17,129 nucleotides of DNA from Candidatus Elusimicrobium euhamitermitis (GCA_031254225.1 JAIRUU010000077.1:1-17129), one strand, 5' to 3'. Numbered from the stretch's first letter, positions 6,503 through 13,530 are shown. The notes: generated by a model not told the origin, from the sequence alone. Numbers and translations are program-made.

Positions 6503-7137
6503 TATTTACCCTCCTGCGCGAAAGTGTTTTTGAGCGTTTCAAGAGCGTCTTTTATAATAATAACTTTGCTGCTGTTAAGCACCGCGTAAGCGTTAATGTC
6601 AGACGCGGGCATTAAAGACAGTCCGTTTATATTTCTGGCGGACATAAAAACTTTCTCGTCCGTTTTAGGCGCGGTTAAAACCAAAGGTTTTCTGCCCGCT
6701 TCAATTTTCTTTAAAGCGCCGGCAAAAGTTTTGGTCTTGGTTTGCGTCACTCCGGCGTCGTTTAACACGACAACGTTGCCCTCGGCGTATTTTGCGGACA
6801 AAGCCTGCAAAAGAGCCGCGCGGCGTTTCTGCGCCGGCAGGTCCTGCCTGCGGGAGTGGGGCGTCGGGCCCCAGGCCACGCCGCCTTTTCTCCAGATGGG
6901 AGAGCGCATGGACCCGTGTCTTGCGCGGCCGGTGTGTTTCTGCTTCCACGGCTTTTTGCCGGTGCCTGAAACTTCCGCCCTCGTCTTAACGTCCGCGGTT
7001 CCGCGGCGCTGGTTTGAGAGGAATGCGGTTACGACTTCATGCAAAAAAGTCGCGTTGGGTTTGGCCGAAAATAAAACTTCGGGAAGAGAGACTTTGCCCT
7101 CTTCGTTGCCTTGTATATTAAAAACTTTTGTTTCCAT
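6502..7137 (-). CDS. rplD: 50S ribosomal protein L4
   Basis: L4 lines the exit tunnel and, in enterobacteria, represses the S10 operon at the leader. The 211-aa product contains the tunnel-loop signature RRGTADVKTRAEVSGTGKKP followed by WKQKHTGRARHGS and the typical GPTPHSRRQDLPAQKRRAAL. The C-terminal Rossmann-like half ends in VLNSSKVIIIKDALETL. GGGAG, overlapping the rplC stop, lies 11 nt upstream of the ATG. The long leader of this operon carries hairpins that could be an L4 target, but no resemblance to the E. coli leader was established. Confidence 0.97.
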   Translation of the reverse strand: METKVFNIQGNEEGKVSLPEVLFSAKPNATFLHEVVTAFLSNQRRGTADVKTRAEVSGTGKKPWKQKHTGRARHGSMRSPIWRKGGVAWGPTPHSRRQDLPAQKRRAALLQALSAKYAEGNVVVLNDAGVTQTKTKTFAGALKKIEAGRKPLVLTAPKTDEKVFMSARNINGLSLMPASDINAYAVLNSSKVIIIKDALETLKNTFAQEGK

Positions 7138-7151
7138 ATTATATTAGCTCC

Positions 7152-7955
7152 CTATTTCTTCGCGGCCGCGGCTTTGGAGCCGGTGTTAGCCGCTTTTGAC
7201 GCGGAAACCTTACTCACTATTGGAGCCGTAACATGTTTCTTAAATTTGGAAGTTTCTAAAACGGACACTAAAGTGCCTTTCGCGCCCGGGACAGAGCCTT
7301 TTAAAAACAGCAGCTGGTTCGGCTGGTCTACTTTGATAACTTCAATTTTGGCCACCGTCTGCGTAACATTGCCGTAATGCCCCGCCATTCTCTGGCCGGA
7401 AAGCACTTTGCCGAGCGACCTGCGGGAAGCCAAACCGCCCGGAGCTCTTTCTCTGTCAGACGCGCCGTGGGACGCAGGCTGGCCCTTAAAGCCGTGCCTT
7501 TTCATAGCGCCCGCAAAACCGCGGCCTTTTATTTTACCCTGCACGTCAACATAATCGCCGGGCTTAAAAATTTTCTCAAGGGAAACCACCTGGCCGACTT
7601 CAAAACCTTTCACGTCCGCCACGCGGCATTCTTTCATATATTTAACGGGAGCCTGCGCGGATTTTTTAAAGTATCCGGCGCCGGGCTTGTTCAAAGCCTT
7701 TTCTTCCGTTTCGCCAAAACCGAGGCAGACGGCGCTGTATCCGTCCTTCTCCACAGTTCTGACGCGGACAACCCTGCACGGCCCCGCTTTTACGACGGAG
7801 ACCGCGTGAAGATTGCCTTTTTCATCAAAGAGCTGCGTCATGCCCACTTTCTCGCCTATAACAAAGCGCAGAGCGGCCGGCGTCTCTTTGACAGTTTCTG
7901 CCTTAGCTTGCGTTTCCGCAGCGGCGTCGGCAGCGTTTGTCATGTTTTCTGTCAT
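7152..7955 (-). CDS. rplC: 50S ribosomal protein L3 with N- and C-terminal extensions
   Basis: L3 nucleates 50S assembly and reaches toward the peptidyl-transferase centre. The core is clear: FVIGEKVGMTQLFDEKGNLH from about residue 31, then the loop KGRGFAGAMKRHGFKGQPAS, ASDRERAPGGLASRRSLGKV and GQRMAGHYGN. The product is 267 aa, against about 205-220 usually. The surplus is a 28-residue Ala/Glu-rich N-terminal extension with AADAAAETQAKAETVKET and an Ala/Lys-rich tail of about 30 residues. AAGGAAG lies 8 nt before the first ATG (7955), which supports the extended start; the next in-frame ATG is four codons inside. Confidence 0.96.
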   Translation of the reverse strand: MTENMTNAADAAAETQAKAETVKETPAALRFVIGEKVGMTQLFDEKGNLHAVSVVKAGPCRVVRVRTVEKDGYSAVCLGFGETEEKALNKPGAGYFKKSAQAPVKYMKECRVADVKGFEVGQVVSLEKIFKPGDYVDVQGKIKGRGFAGAMKRHGFKGQPASHGASDRERAPGGLASRRSLGKVLSGQRMAGHYGNVTQTVAKIEVIKVDQPNQLLFLKGSVPGAKGTLVSVLETSKFKKHVTAPIVSKVSASKAANTGSKAAAAKK

Positions 7956-8026
7956 TTGTTTTCTTCCTTATATATATACCAGCGCGTTGCCGCGCGTTTA
8001 AAAAATTTTTATTTCTGCCGTGGGAA

Positions 8027-8053
8027 TCCGCCTTCGTTTCACTACGGCGCGAT
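8027..8053. repeat. Copy of the GC-rich CCGCCTTCG...TACGGCGCG repeat in the rpsJ-rplC spacer
   Basis: The segment CCGCCTTCG, four bases, CACTACGGCGCGATA is nearly the same as the segment at 8957-8983 in the repeat upstream of the lipoprotein genes, with about three differences in 28 bases. It lies in the 148-nt spacer 7956-8103, which is much longer than normal for this junction. Confidence 0.6.
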
Positions 8054-8106
8054 AACATTGCGGATTTTGCCGTTTCGTTTAGGCGCTATCCCCGTTTGCA
8101 ATGTTA
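8053..8106. repeat. Palindromic unit at the rpsJ 3' end
   Basis: Perfect 9-bp inverted arms TAACATTGC (8053-8061) and GCAATGTTA (8098-8106) enclose 36 bases that contain a small CGG/CCG hairpin. The TAA stop of rpsJ is part of one arm. Together with the repeat just to its left it fills most of the rpsJ-rplC spacer. It could be a processing or attenuation hairpin or part of an inserted repeat. Confidence 0.55.
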
Positions 8107-8457
8107 ATTACTTTTGATGGCCACGTCAACGCCGGCGGGGAGGTCAAGCTTCATCAGCTCGTCCACCGTTTTTGAAGTGGGACTTTTTAAATCAATTAAT
8201 CTTTTATGAATGCGCATCTCAAACTGTTCTCTGGATTTTTTGTCCGTATGAGGGGAGCGCAGCAGCGTGTATTTTTTTATTCTGACGGGAAGCAGCACCG
8301 GACCCGCGACTATCGCGCCGGTTTTTTTGGCCGTGTCAACAATTCTGCTTACGCTGGCGTCAAGCATTCTGTGGTCGTAGGAGCGGAGTTTTATGCGTAT
8401 CCTTTCCTGGCTCATAAGCTGTTTGGCAGCTTTTTTTTCAATGTTTTTCTCTGACAT
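8104..8457 (-). CDS. rpsJ: 30S ribosomal protein S10 (NusE)
   Basis: S10 is a 30S head protein and also acts with NusB as a transcription antitermination factor. The core reads RIRIKLRSYDHRMLDASVSR, LLPVRIKKYTLLRSPHTDKK and SREQFEMRIHKRLIDL, with the usual end LDLPAGVDVAIKSN. The product is 117 aa, about 14 longer than usual, because of the lysine-rich N-terminus MSEKNIEKKAAKQL. That start is kept because AGGA lies 6 nt before it, while the internal ATG at 8415 has no SD. It is the first gene of the operon here; about 280 nt of leader and candidate promoters lie upstream. Confidence 0.96.
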   Translation of the reverse strand: MSEKNIEKKAAKQLMSQERIRIKLRSYDHRMLDASVSRIVDTAKKTGAIVAGPVLLPVRIKKYTLLRSPHTDKKSREQFEMRIHKRLIDLKSPTSKTVDELMKLDLPAGVDVAIKSN

Positions 8458-8573
8458 TTATATTCCTATTTCTGCGTAACCTGCAATATCGGGCGGTATT
8501 TTTAAAACCCGCCAAACTTCCCAGGATTTACGACGTGATTTTAAGCAAAAATATTTCGGTAGAAAAGCCCTCC

Positions 8574-8599
8574 AAGGGCAAAATATTTACTTTGCCCTT
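8574..8599. promoter_or_regulatory. Leader hairpin upstream of rpsJ, with a competing alternative
   Basis: AAGGGCAAA (8574-8582) and TTTGCCCTT (8591-8599) form a perfect 9-bp stem with an 8-base loop in the 5' leader of the ribosomal operon. The GGGC of the same arm can instead pair with GCCC at 8567-8570, so two hairpins exclude each other. Such alternatives are typical of attenuators; whether this one regulates the operon is not known. Confidence 0.45.
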
Positions 8600-8638
8600 G
8601 TCAGAAATTTCGCCGAGTATTAAACTTCTTACTCTCAA

Positions 8639-8647
8639 ATTATAGCA
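8639..8647 (-). promoter_or_regulatory. Candidate extended -10 promoter for the S10 operon (proximal)
   Basis: On the minus strand TGC-TATAAT is a perfect extended -10 element (hexamer 8644-8639, TGC 8647-8645). No good -35 is seen. Transcription would start near 8632, giving a leader of about 175 nt before rpsJ. Confidence 0.5.
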
Positions 8648-8736
8648 AAGTATTCTGGCTTTGTATAGCGGAAAACAGATTAAATAAAATCCCGCCCCAC
8701 AGTTTCAAAACACTCTCTAGTTCTGATTATGTTAAT

Positions 8737-8763
8737 ATTGTAGCATATTTTTTACAAAAATAA
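8737..8763 (-). promoter_or_regulatory. Candidate extended -10 promoter for the S10 operon (distal)
   Basis: On the minus strand TGC-TACAAT (8745-8737) is preceded by an A/T-rich tract with TTTATT about 16 bases upstream. The start point would be near 8729, giving a leader of about 270 nt that includes the competing hairpins at 8567-8599. Confidence 0.45.
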
Positions 8764-8812
8764 ACCGGTTATTTTTTTGAACAATGTTAAATTAGCATGT
8801 ATATGATTAAAA

Positions 8813-9027
8813 TTCCCCCTTTTAGGGGGAAATCTCCGAAGGGGAAATGCCTGCCGCGCCGTAGCGCAGCGTAGGCGGGGGGTAAATAGATGTTATTAAA
8901 CGCCGTTTGATATTAAATTTTAAACAAAAGTTTTACAGCTCATATTTGTGTACACCCGCCTTCGCTTCGCTACGGCGCGGTAAAATTTACCCCTACCCCC
9001 TTCGGGGACTTCCCCTAAAAGGGGAAG
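8813..9027. repeat. Inverted pair of GC-rich composite repeats
   Basis: The left copy (8813-8883) reads TTCCCCCTTTTAGGGGGAAA, then CCGAAGGGGAAATG, then CCGCGCCGTAGCGCAGCGTA and GGCGGGGGGTAA. The right copy (8954-9027) is the same composite in the opposite orientation: ACCCGCCTTCGCTTCGCTAC, GGCGCGGTAAAA, ACCCCTACCCCCTTCGGGGA, CTTCCCCTAAAAGGGGAAG. About 70 A/T-rich bases separate them. Each copy also contains small palindromes around CCCC-TTTTA-GGGG. They look like REP- or MITE-type intergenic repeats. A related core occurs at 8027-8053. Confidence 0.75.
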
Positions 9028-9065
9028 TTATATTCTTATTTTTTATATGCTTTTTTAACATTGCT

Positions 9066-9086
9066 CTTTTTGGTATACTTAAAACA
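9066..9086 (+). promoter_or_regulatory. -10-like element immediately before the first lipoprotein gene
   Basis: TTTTTGGTATACTT ends seven bases before the ATG. TGG-TATACT (9071-9079) is an extended -10 hexamer, and a start point 7-8 bases downstream would coincide with the ATG at 9087. No SD is present, so a leaderless transcript is likely. No convincing -35 is seen. Confidence 0.5.
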
Positions 9087-10661
9087 ATGAAACTACGCTT
9101 ACTGATTTTAACCCTTTGCCTTATCCCGCTTTTTGCCTGCGACAAAACGCCCAAGCCCGCGGACAATGCCGCAGCGCGGGATATGTTCGCGCAGATTGAC
9201 AAAAATTTTAACGCGGCCATGCTCCCTTTGGACAAATATTTTGAAATAAACGGCCTGCCTGACGAAATCCGCGATTTCAGAAATACAAGAAATAATTATA
9301 ACGCCGAAATAAAAAACGCTTTGCTGCAAACCGGCCCTGCCGCGCAAAACGCCGCTTTAAAAGCCGCGGACGATAAATATATACCGCGGCTAAACGCGCT
9401 GCAAAACCGCGTTAAGCAGAGAGCGGCGAACGATTATGCCGCGGGTCTGGAAAACCAAAACGCCGCGGCGCGCGCGGCGGCGCGCAAAGTTTTCGGCCCG
9501 CAGGCTGAAGCGGAAGTAAAATCCGCGCAGGATAAGATGATGAACGAAATAAAAACCGCGCTTACGGACCCTGACCCGCGCTCCGCCTTTCAAAGAGTTG
9601 AAAACGCCGGCAATAATTTTAAAAACGATTTGGAAAATACCGTAAACAAATACGCCGCGCGGCAAAACACTCCTCCGGAGCAGGCCTTAAAAGTTTTTGA
9701 ACCTTATAATAACAACGCGCCAGTTTCTGCCTCCGCAAGGCCCGCGCCAAACAATTATTATACTCCGCAGGCTGTCCGTCCAACTAATATTCCGCGGCCG
9801 CAGCCTTCCGCGCTTAATAATAAAGGAAGCGGGCTTGGCGGCGCGGGTTTATCCGCCTCTTCAAAAACATCAGGCGGCCTGCCGGATTTTATAAATAATT
9901 ACAAGCCTCTGCCGCAAGAAACTTCGGACGCGGGCGGCCTTGCCGGCCAGGATTTTTTGAGCAAAATCCAAAATGATATCAAAACCTTCAGAGAAAATAC
10001 CAAACCGACGGCTTCTTCCAGCTCCGCCGGTCCTGCGTTGAGCGGAAGACCGGGCAGCGGCGGCGGCGCGGGCCAGCTCATGGCGTATCTGCCGGCTGAC
10101 AAAGTGGCGGAGGTCACTGCCGAACTTGATAACGACGTCAAAACAAATTATCCTAAACTTAAAGAATTATACGGCGAGCAAGCCGCGGAAAAATATAAGC
10201 AAATAGTTGAAAAATATAAAAAGACGATAACTGAAACCGGCCCGGTAACAAAACCGGCAAATCAGAAGAACGAAGAGCTGAACAAATGGAGAACGGATTT
10301 TATTACGGAAAGCTCGGCCAATTCCATAAACACCGATTATGATTACAGAGCCAAACTGTTTAACGCCGTATTTGAAGAACTGAAAGCCGCCGCGCCGGAT
10401 TCTTCCAAATCTCTGACGCAGCTGCAAAACGAAACAAATAAAGCGCTGAAGAACGCAAAGGATAACGCGCTCAGTTCCGGTTTGGCCGTTGATACCGACG
10501 GTAAAATTACCGGCGCGCCCGGCTCCCTTATAATACCCGCCGACACTTACGGGAAAGAAGCAAACAAAATATCAACGCAGCTTGCCGCCGCGCTTGAGCC
10601 TCTTATCAAACAATTACAAAACTCCGGCGGAGCAGCGCAGGCCGCGGGCGCAAAACAGTAA
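9087..10661 (+). CDS. Putative lipoprotein, first of a tandem paralogous pair
   Basis: Family not recognised. The 524-aa product starts MKLRLLILTLCLIPLFACDK: a lipoprotein signal with Cys18 as the lipidation site (lipobox LFAC) and Asp at +2. Residues 32-115 form a helical, Lys/Asn-rich module with MLPLDKYF and ALKAADDKY. A second helical stretch (about 125-190) is followed by a long low-complexity linker rich in Pro, Ser, Gly and Asn (about 205-330), then more helices. Residues 413-437 (SINTDYDYRAKLF to LKAAAPD) recur in the downstream paralogue. The ATG at 9087 is chosen because the 60 codons upstream (from 8907) run through an intergenic repeat and give no plausible protein. No function can be assigned; a surface or periplasmic structural role is a guess. 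Confidence 0.85.
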   Translation: MKLRLLILTLCLIPLFACDKTPKPADNAAARDMFAQIDKNFNAAMLPLDKYFEINGLPDEIRDFRNTRNNYNAEIKNALLQTGPAAQNAALKAADDKYIPRLNALQNRVKQRAANDYAAGLENQNAAARAAARKVFGPQAEAEVKSAQDKMMNEIKTALTDPDPRSAFQRVENAGNNFKNDLENTVNKYAARQNTPPEQALKVFEPYNNNAPVSASARPAPNNYYTPQAVRPTNIPRPQPSALNNKGSGLGGAGLSASSKTSGGLPDFINNYKPLPQETSDAGGLAGQDFLSKIQNDIKTFRENTKPTASSSSAGPALSGRPGSGGGAGQLMAYLPADKVAEVTAELDNDVKTNYPKLKELYGEQAAEKYKQIVEKYKKTITETGPVTKPANQKNEELNKWRTDFITESSANSINTDYDYRAKLFNAVFEELKAAAPDSSKSLTQLQNETNKALKNAKDNALSSGLAVDTDGKITGAPGSLIIPADTYGKEANKISTQLAAALEPLIKQLQNSGGAAQAAGAKQ

Positions 10662-10683
10662 CTGCGTGTCCCGCCCGCCGCAT

Positions 10684-10702
10684 TTTTAGTATACTGGAAA
10701 CA
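10684..10702 (+). promoter_or_regulatory. -10-like element immediately before the second lipoprotein gene
   Basis: TTTTTAGTATACTGGAAACA precedes the ATG. TATACT (10690-10695) has exactly the same spacing to the start codon as in the first copy (seven bases between). This could be a conserved leaderless start or simply duplicated upstream DNA. The 41-nt gap to the previous gene has no terminator hairpin. Confidence 0.45.
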
Positions 10703-12070
10703 ATGAAGACACGCCTGCTAATTTTGATTATCTGTCTTATTCCGCTTTTCGCCTGCGACAAAACGCCCAAGCCCAGGAACCGCGCGGAGCGCAATATGTT
10801 TGTGCAGGCCGACAGAGATTTTAATACCCTCATGCTTCCGCTTGACAAATATTTTGAAAGAAACGGCGCCGCGGACGAAATACAAAATTTTAAAAAACTT
10901 AAAAACGATTACAATTCCGCCATAAAAAACGCCCTGCTGCAAACCGACCCCGCCGCGCGGGACGCCGCGCTCAGAGCCGCGGACGACAAATATATGCCTT
11001 ATATAAACGAACTGCGCGCAATGCTGAGACAGAGAGCCGCGGCAAAAAGAAATTTACAGGACCCTGCGGCGTCAGCCGACGCAAAAGACCGGCCGCGCAG
11101 ACCTGTAAAACCCGTGGCGTTAATTATAGGCGGCAGTATTTCAAACGGCGCGCACGCGCCGGAAATGCTTGAGTATATTTTAAACGACAACAAACCTTTT
11201 CTGTCCGGCGAGGCCGGCGCATACAGCGCGACGCAAAATCCCGCGCAATATATAAATTCCGATTATGATTACACTTTAAGAAGACTTAACGGAATGTTTG
11301 AAAGGCTTAAAGCCGCGGCGCCGGATTTAGACGGCGTTTTAACGCCAATGCAAAACGGCGCGTATGCCGGCATTACAAATATAAAAGAAGCCGCGCTTGC
11401 CGCCGGCGCGGACGCCGCGGCTCCGGCCCGGTATGAAAGCGAAAGAAATAAATTGCTTGCCGACGTTAATAATAAAATTGAGTCCGTTATAGACGGCCGG
11501 CGCGCGCTTAAGAAAAAAGATTTTCTGGACAAAGCCGCGGCGGAATTTGACGCGCAGGTTTTGCCGCTTGCAAATAAAATAAAACAAGACTACCGCTCGG
11601 ACGCGCTGACCGCGAAATTTACGGCAAGCGCGACGGTCATAAAAAATGAAATGAAAGAGGCGTTAGGCGGCGAGCCTGACCCCGCAAAACAGAAAAAAAT
11701 AAAAGAAACGGCTTACGCAAAAGCCGTTGACTGCAAAGATTCCGCTTACGTTGAGGGCAATGTGGCGGGCTCAATAGAACAGATTAACAACAATTATTTT
11801 AATTCAACGTTTTCCACGATAAAATTTTACTCCGGCAAAGGCGTTAACCTTGACCCCGAGAAAAAACAGCTTGAAAACCTGCAGGCCCGCTGCACGGAAG
11901 CGGTAAAAAACCTCGGCGGCAAAGCCGTCGCAATGCCTATGGGTACGGATAAGAACGCTTATTTTCAGAATAACATGGACGCGGCCATAGCGCCGTTCTC
12001 GCAGGAGTTTGACGTGATTAAAACCGCCGTCAAAAAAAAGATAGACGCGGCAGGCAATATTCAGCAGTAA
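10703..12070 (+). CDS. Putative lipoprotein, second of a tandem paralogous pair
   Basis: Family not recognised. The 455-aa product starts MKTRLLILIICLIPLFACDK (lipidated Cys18, Asp at +2), and its first 110 residues are close to the neighbour upstream, for example YNSAIKNALLQTDPAARDAA and RAADDKYMP. Inside, two kinds of helical module seem to alternate: type A at about 32-100 and again at 276-345 (EFDAQVLPL, IKNEMKEALGGEPDPAKQ), type B at about 183-262 (INSDYDYTLRRLNGMFERLK) and again at 355-445 (INNNYFNSTFSTIKFY). It lacks most of the Pro/Ser/Gly linker of the first copy. Two cysteines (344, 397) lie in the second half. A strong terminator follows directly. It clearly arose by duplication; the role is unknown. 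Confidence 0.85.
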   Translation: MKTRLLILIICLIPLFACDKTPKPRNRAERNMFVQADRDFNTLMLPLDKYFERNGAADEIQNFKKLKNDYNSAIKNALLQTDPAARDAALRAADDKYMPYINELRAMLRQRAAAKRNLQDPAASADAKDRPRRPVKPVALIIGGSISNGAHAPEMLEYILNDNKPFLSGEAGAYSATQNPAQYINSDYDYTLRRLNGMFERLKAAAPDLDGVLTPMQNGAYAGITNIKEAALAAGADAAAPARYESERNKLLADVNNKIESVIDGRRALKKKDFLDKAAAEFDAQVLPLANKIKQDYRSDALTAKFTASATVIKNEMKEALGGEPDPAKQKKIKETAYAKAVDCKDSAYVEGNVAGSIEQINNNYFNSTFSTIKFYSGKGVNLDPEKKQLENLQARCTEAVKNLGGKAVAMPMGTDKNAYFQNNMDAAIAPFSQEFDVIKTAVKKKIDAAGNIQQ

Positions 12071-12086
12071 ATACTTTTTTACAAAT

Positions 12087-12120
12087 AAACACTCCCGCGT
12101 TTTTTAACGCGGGAGTGTTT
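12087..12120. terminator. Bidirectional terminator between convergent genes
   Basis: AAACACTCCCGCGTT and AACGCGGGAGTGTTT form a perfect 15-bp stem (12087-12101, 12106-12120) with a TTTT loop and T-rich sequence on both sides. It ends the plus-strand lipoprotein unit and the minus-strand HEAT-like gene. Confidence 0.9.
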
Positions 12121-12132
12121 TGTTTTTGCAGA

Positions 12133-13164
12133 TTACATTAATTTCAAAAATGATTTTCCGGCGGCGTCCGCGTATTCTTTTATTTTATCGCTTTTTCCGT
12201 TTGCGCTTAAAGCGGCAATCTGCGGTATAAGCGTTTTTAAATTTTGTCTGTCAAATTTCACGTCTGAAGAATAAGACGCGGTGTCATTGCCGCTCAAAAT
12301 TTCCGCGGCGGCGGAAGCCGCGCGCAGCGCGTTTATCTGCGCGTTTTCATTTTCAGAAGACAGATTTTCTTTAATAATTTCAAACCCGCTCTCCTGCATA
12401 AAACCGAGCGCGAGAGAGCACGTAAAAGCCGGCCGCGACGAATATTTTATTTTCAGGCATTTTTTAATATCCGCCGCGGCGTACTTCGGCATTCTGCTGA
12501 TTGAAAAGGCTGTTGCGGAAGAAACTACGGCGTCCTGCTCTTTCTCAAGCATTTTAAATAAAATCTTTGCGCTCTCTTCGTTTATAAAAGTGCCCAGCAT
12601 CTGCGCCGCGCCTTTCCTGACGTTAACGTCTTTGCCGCCCGCGGCGTTTTTCAGCGCCGAAATTATTTTTTTATCGTTGGGATACAAATAATTTACGGCC
12701 TTTAAAGCAAAAATTTTATCATAAGAGTAAAGGCTGACAACGTCGTCTGATTTTGTTTTGTCGGACGGATTTAACACGGCCAGCGCGGCGGCGGCATAGG
12801 CTTTCAGCGCCGGGTCTTTGGCGGACAGGTAAGCGTCCTGCAGGCTGGGCAGAAGTTCCTTATTGTCCGCGCTCATAGACGTTAAAATTACGGCCGCGAA
12901 AAACTGCCGCAGGCCGTGCTCGTCCGAAGAAATAACCATGTCGTAAAAATTGCCGGCGTAATTTTTAGGCGGCGGGCAGTCCGCCAGAGCGGCGGCAGCG
13001 GCGAAAATGCTTTCATTGTCCTTGGTTTTGGAAAACAAATTCACGGCGTCCGCAAAATCCGCGTCCGTCCTTAAATTGCGGTTTTGCACCGCGGCCGGAA
13101 TATTCTGGGACTGAGCGGCTGCGGCGCAAAGCAATAAAAATGAAAATAAAATCGTTCTAAACAT
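12133..13164 (-). CDS. Secreted HEAT-like repeat protein
   Basis: The 343-aa product starts MFRTILFSFLLLCAAAAQSQ, a Sec signal peptide likely cleaved near residue 18-20. The rest is alpha-helical with repeats in the style of HEAT or PBS-lyase-like domains. Examples are LLPSLQDAYLSAKDPALKAY (about 104-123), with AAAALAVL after it; KKIISALKNAAGGKDVNVRK (about 165-184), with GAAQMLGTF after it; and ESAKILFKMLEKEQDAVVSS (about 197-216). Such solenoids bind other proteins; no catalytic residues are visible. Four cysteines remain after processing. GGAGA lies about 10 nt before the ATG. It is transcribed alone, opposite to its neighbours, and may be a periplasmic scaffold. The subfamily is not identified. 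Confidence 0.85.
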   Translation of the reverse strand: MFRTILFSFLLLCAAAAQSQNIPAAVQNRNLRTDADFADAVNLFSKTKDNESIFAAAAALADCPPPKNYAGNFYDMVISSDEHGLRQFFAAVILTSMSADNKELLPSLQDAYLSAKDPALKAYAAAALAVLNPSDKTKSDDVVSLYSYDKIFALKAVNYLYPNDKKIISALKNAAGGKDVNVRKGAAQMLGTFINEESAKILFKMLEKEQDAVVSSATAFSISRMPKYAAADIKKCLKIKYSSRPAFTCSLALGFMQESGFEIIKENLSSENENAQINALRAASAAAEILSGNDTASYSSDVKFDRQNLKTLIPQIAALSANGKSDKIKEYADAAGKSFLKLM

Positions 13165-13242
13165 GATATGGCGTTCTCCGGTTTTTCCCTCTCTTTGCGG
13201 GCGGGAAATATAATTTTATTGTACAAAAGTTTTAAAGAACCG

Positions 13243-13281
13243 TAGGTCTAAAGACCCAGGGGCGGATAGGCCCAAAGGCCC
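13243..13281. repeat. Tandem pair of mini-palindromes
   Basis: TAGGTCTAAAGACCC (13243-13257) and TAGGCCCAAAGGCCC (13267-13281) agree in 12 of 15 bases, and each is a small hairpin. One T-A pair of the first stem is replaced by a C-G pair in the second, a compensating change. CCAGGG and CCCTGG also bracket the second unit. It lies in the divergent spacer between the HEAT-like gene and the 52-aa ORF. Confidence 0.5.
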
Positions 13282-13293
13282 TGGCGCGTTTTC

Positions 13294-13321
13294 TTTAACT
13301 TATGTATTCTGTAATTATAAA
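13294..13321 (+). promoter_or_regulatory. Candidate promoter for the 52-aa ORF
   Basis: TTTAAC (13294-13299) and TATAAA (13316-13321) are separated by 16 bases. The start point would be near 13328, leaving a short leader that contains the SD GGAG at 13333-13336. Confidence 0.45.
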
Positions 13322-13341
13322 TTATAAATACCGGAGCAGTT

Positions 13342-13500
13342 ATGAAACAAAACCTTAAATTTATATTAGCCCTGGGCGATATGAAAATGGTAGTGCTTGA
13401 CAACCCCGCCCGTCAAGAAGTTTACGCCAGACAAAACAGCCCGAAGGCGGAACAGGAATACTCTTTAAGGCGCATTGCGGAAGCGCTGACGGGCAAATAA
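13342..13500 (+). CDS. Small protein of 52 residues, unknown
   Basis: Not recognised. The ORF has a clean GGAG five bases before the ATG, a plausible promoter upstream and a hairpin terminator 140 bases downstream, so it looks like a complete small transcription unit. The protein begins MKQNLKFILALGDMKMVVLD and ends LRRIAEALTGK; the middle is polar (NPARQEVYARQNSPKAEQEY). It has no signal peptide, transmembrane segment or cysteines. The final part could be one amphipathic helix. A cytoplasmic small protein is likely if it is expressed. Codon use (GCG/GCC alanine) matches the neighbours. Confidence 0.6.
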   Translation: MKQNLKFILALGDMKMVVLDNPARQEVYARQNSPKAEQEYSLRRIAEALTGK

Positions 13501-13530
13501 ATTTTCCCTTATCCCCTCCTCAAGGCGCGA

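Noticed and set aside
8415..8457. Shorter S10 starting at the internal ATG (MSQERIRI)
   Set aside because: This would match the usual length, but no SD precedes it, while AGGA stands 6 nt before the longer start. It stays an alternative.
8813..9027. CRISPR array
   Set aside because: Only two copies, in opposite orientation, with no regular spacers.
8907..9086. 60-codon upstream extension of the first lipoprotein gene
   Set aside because: It runs through a copy of the GC-rich intergenic repeat, has no SD, and would bury the lipoprotein signal peptide, which the downstream paralogue begins with directly.
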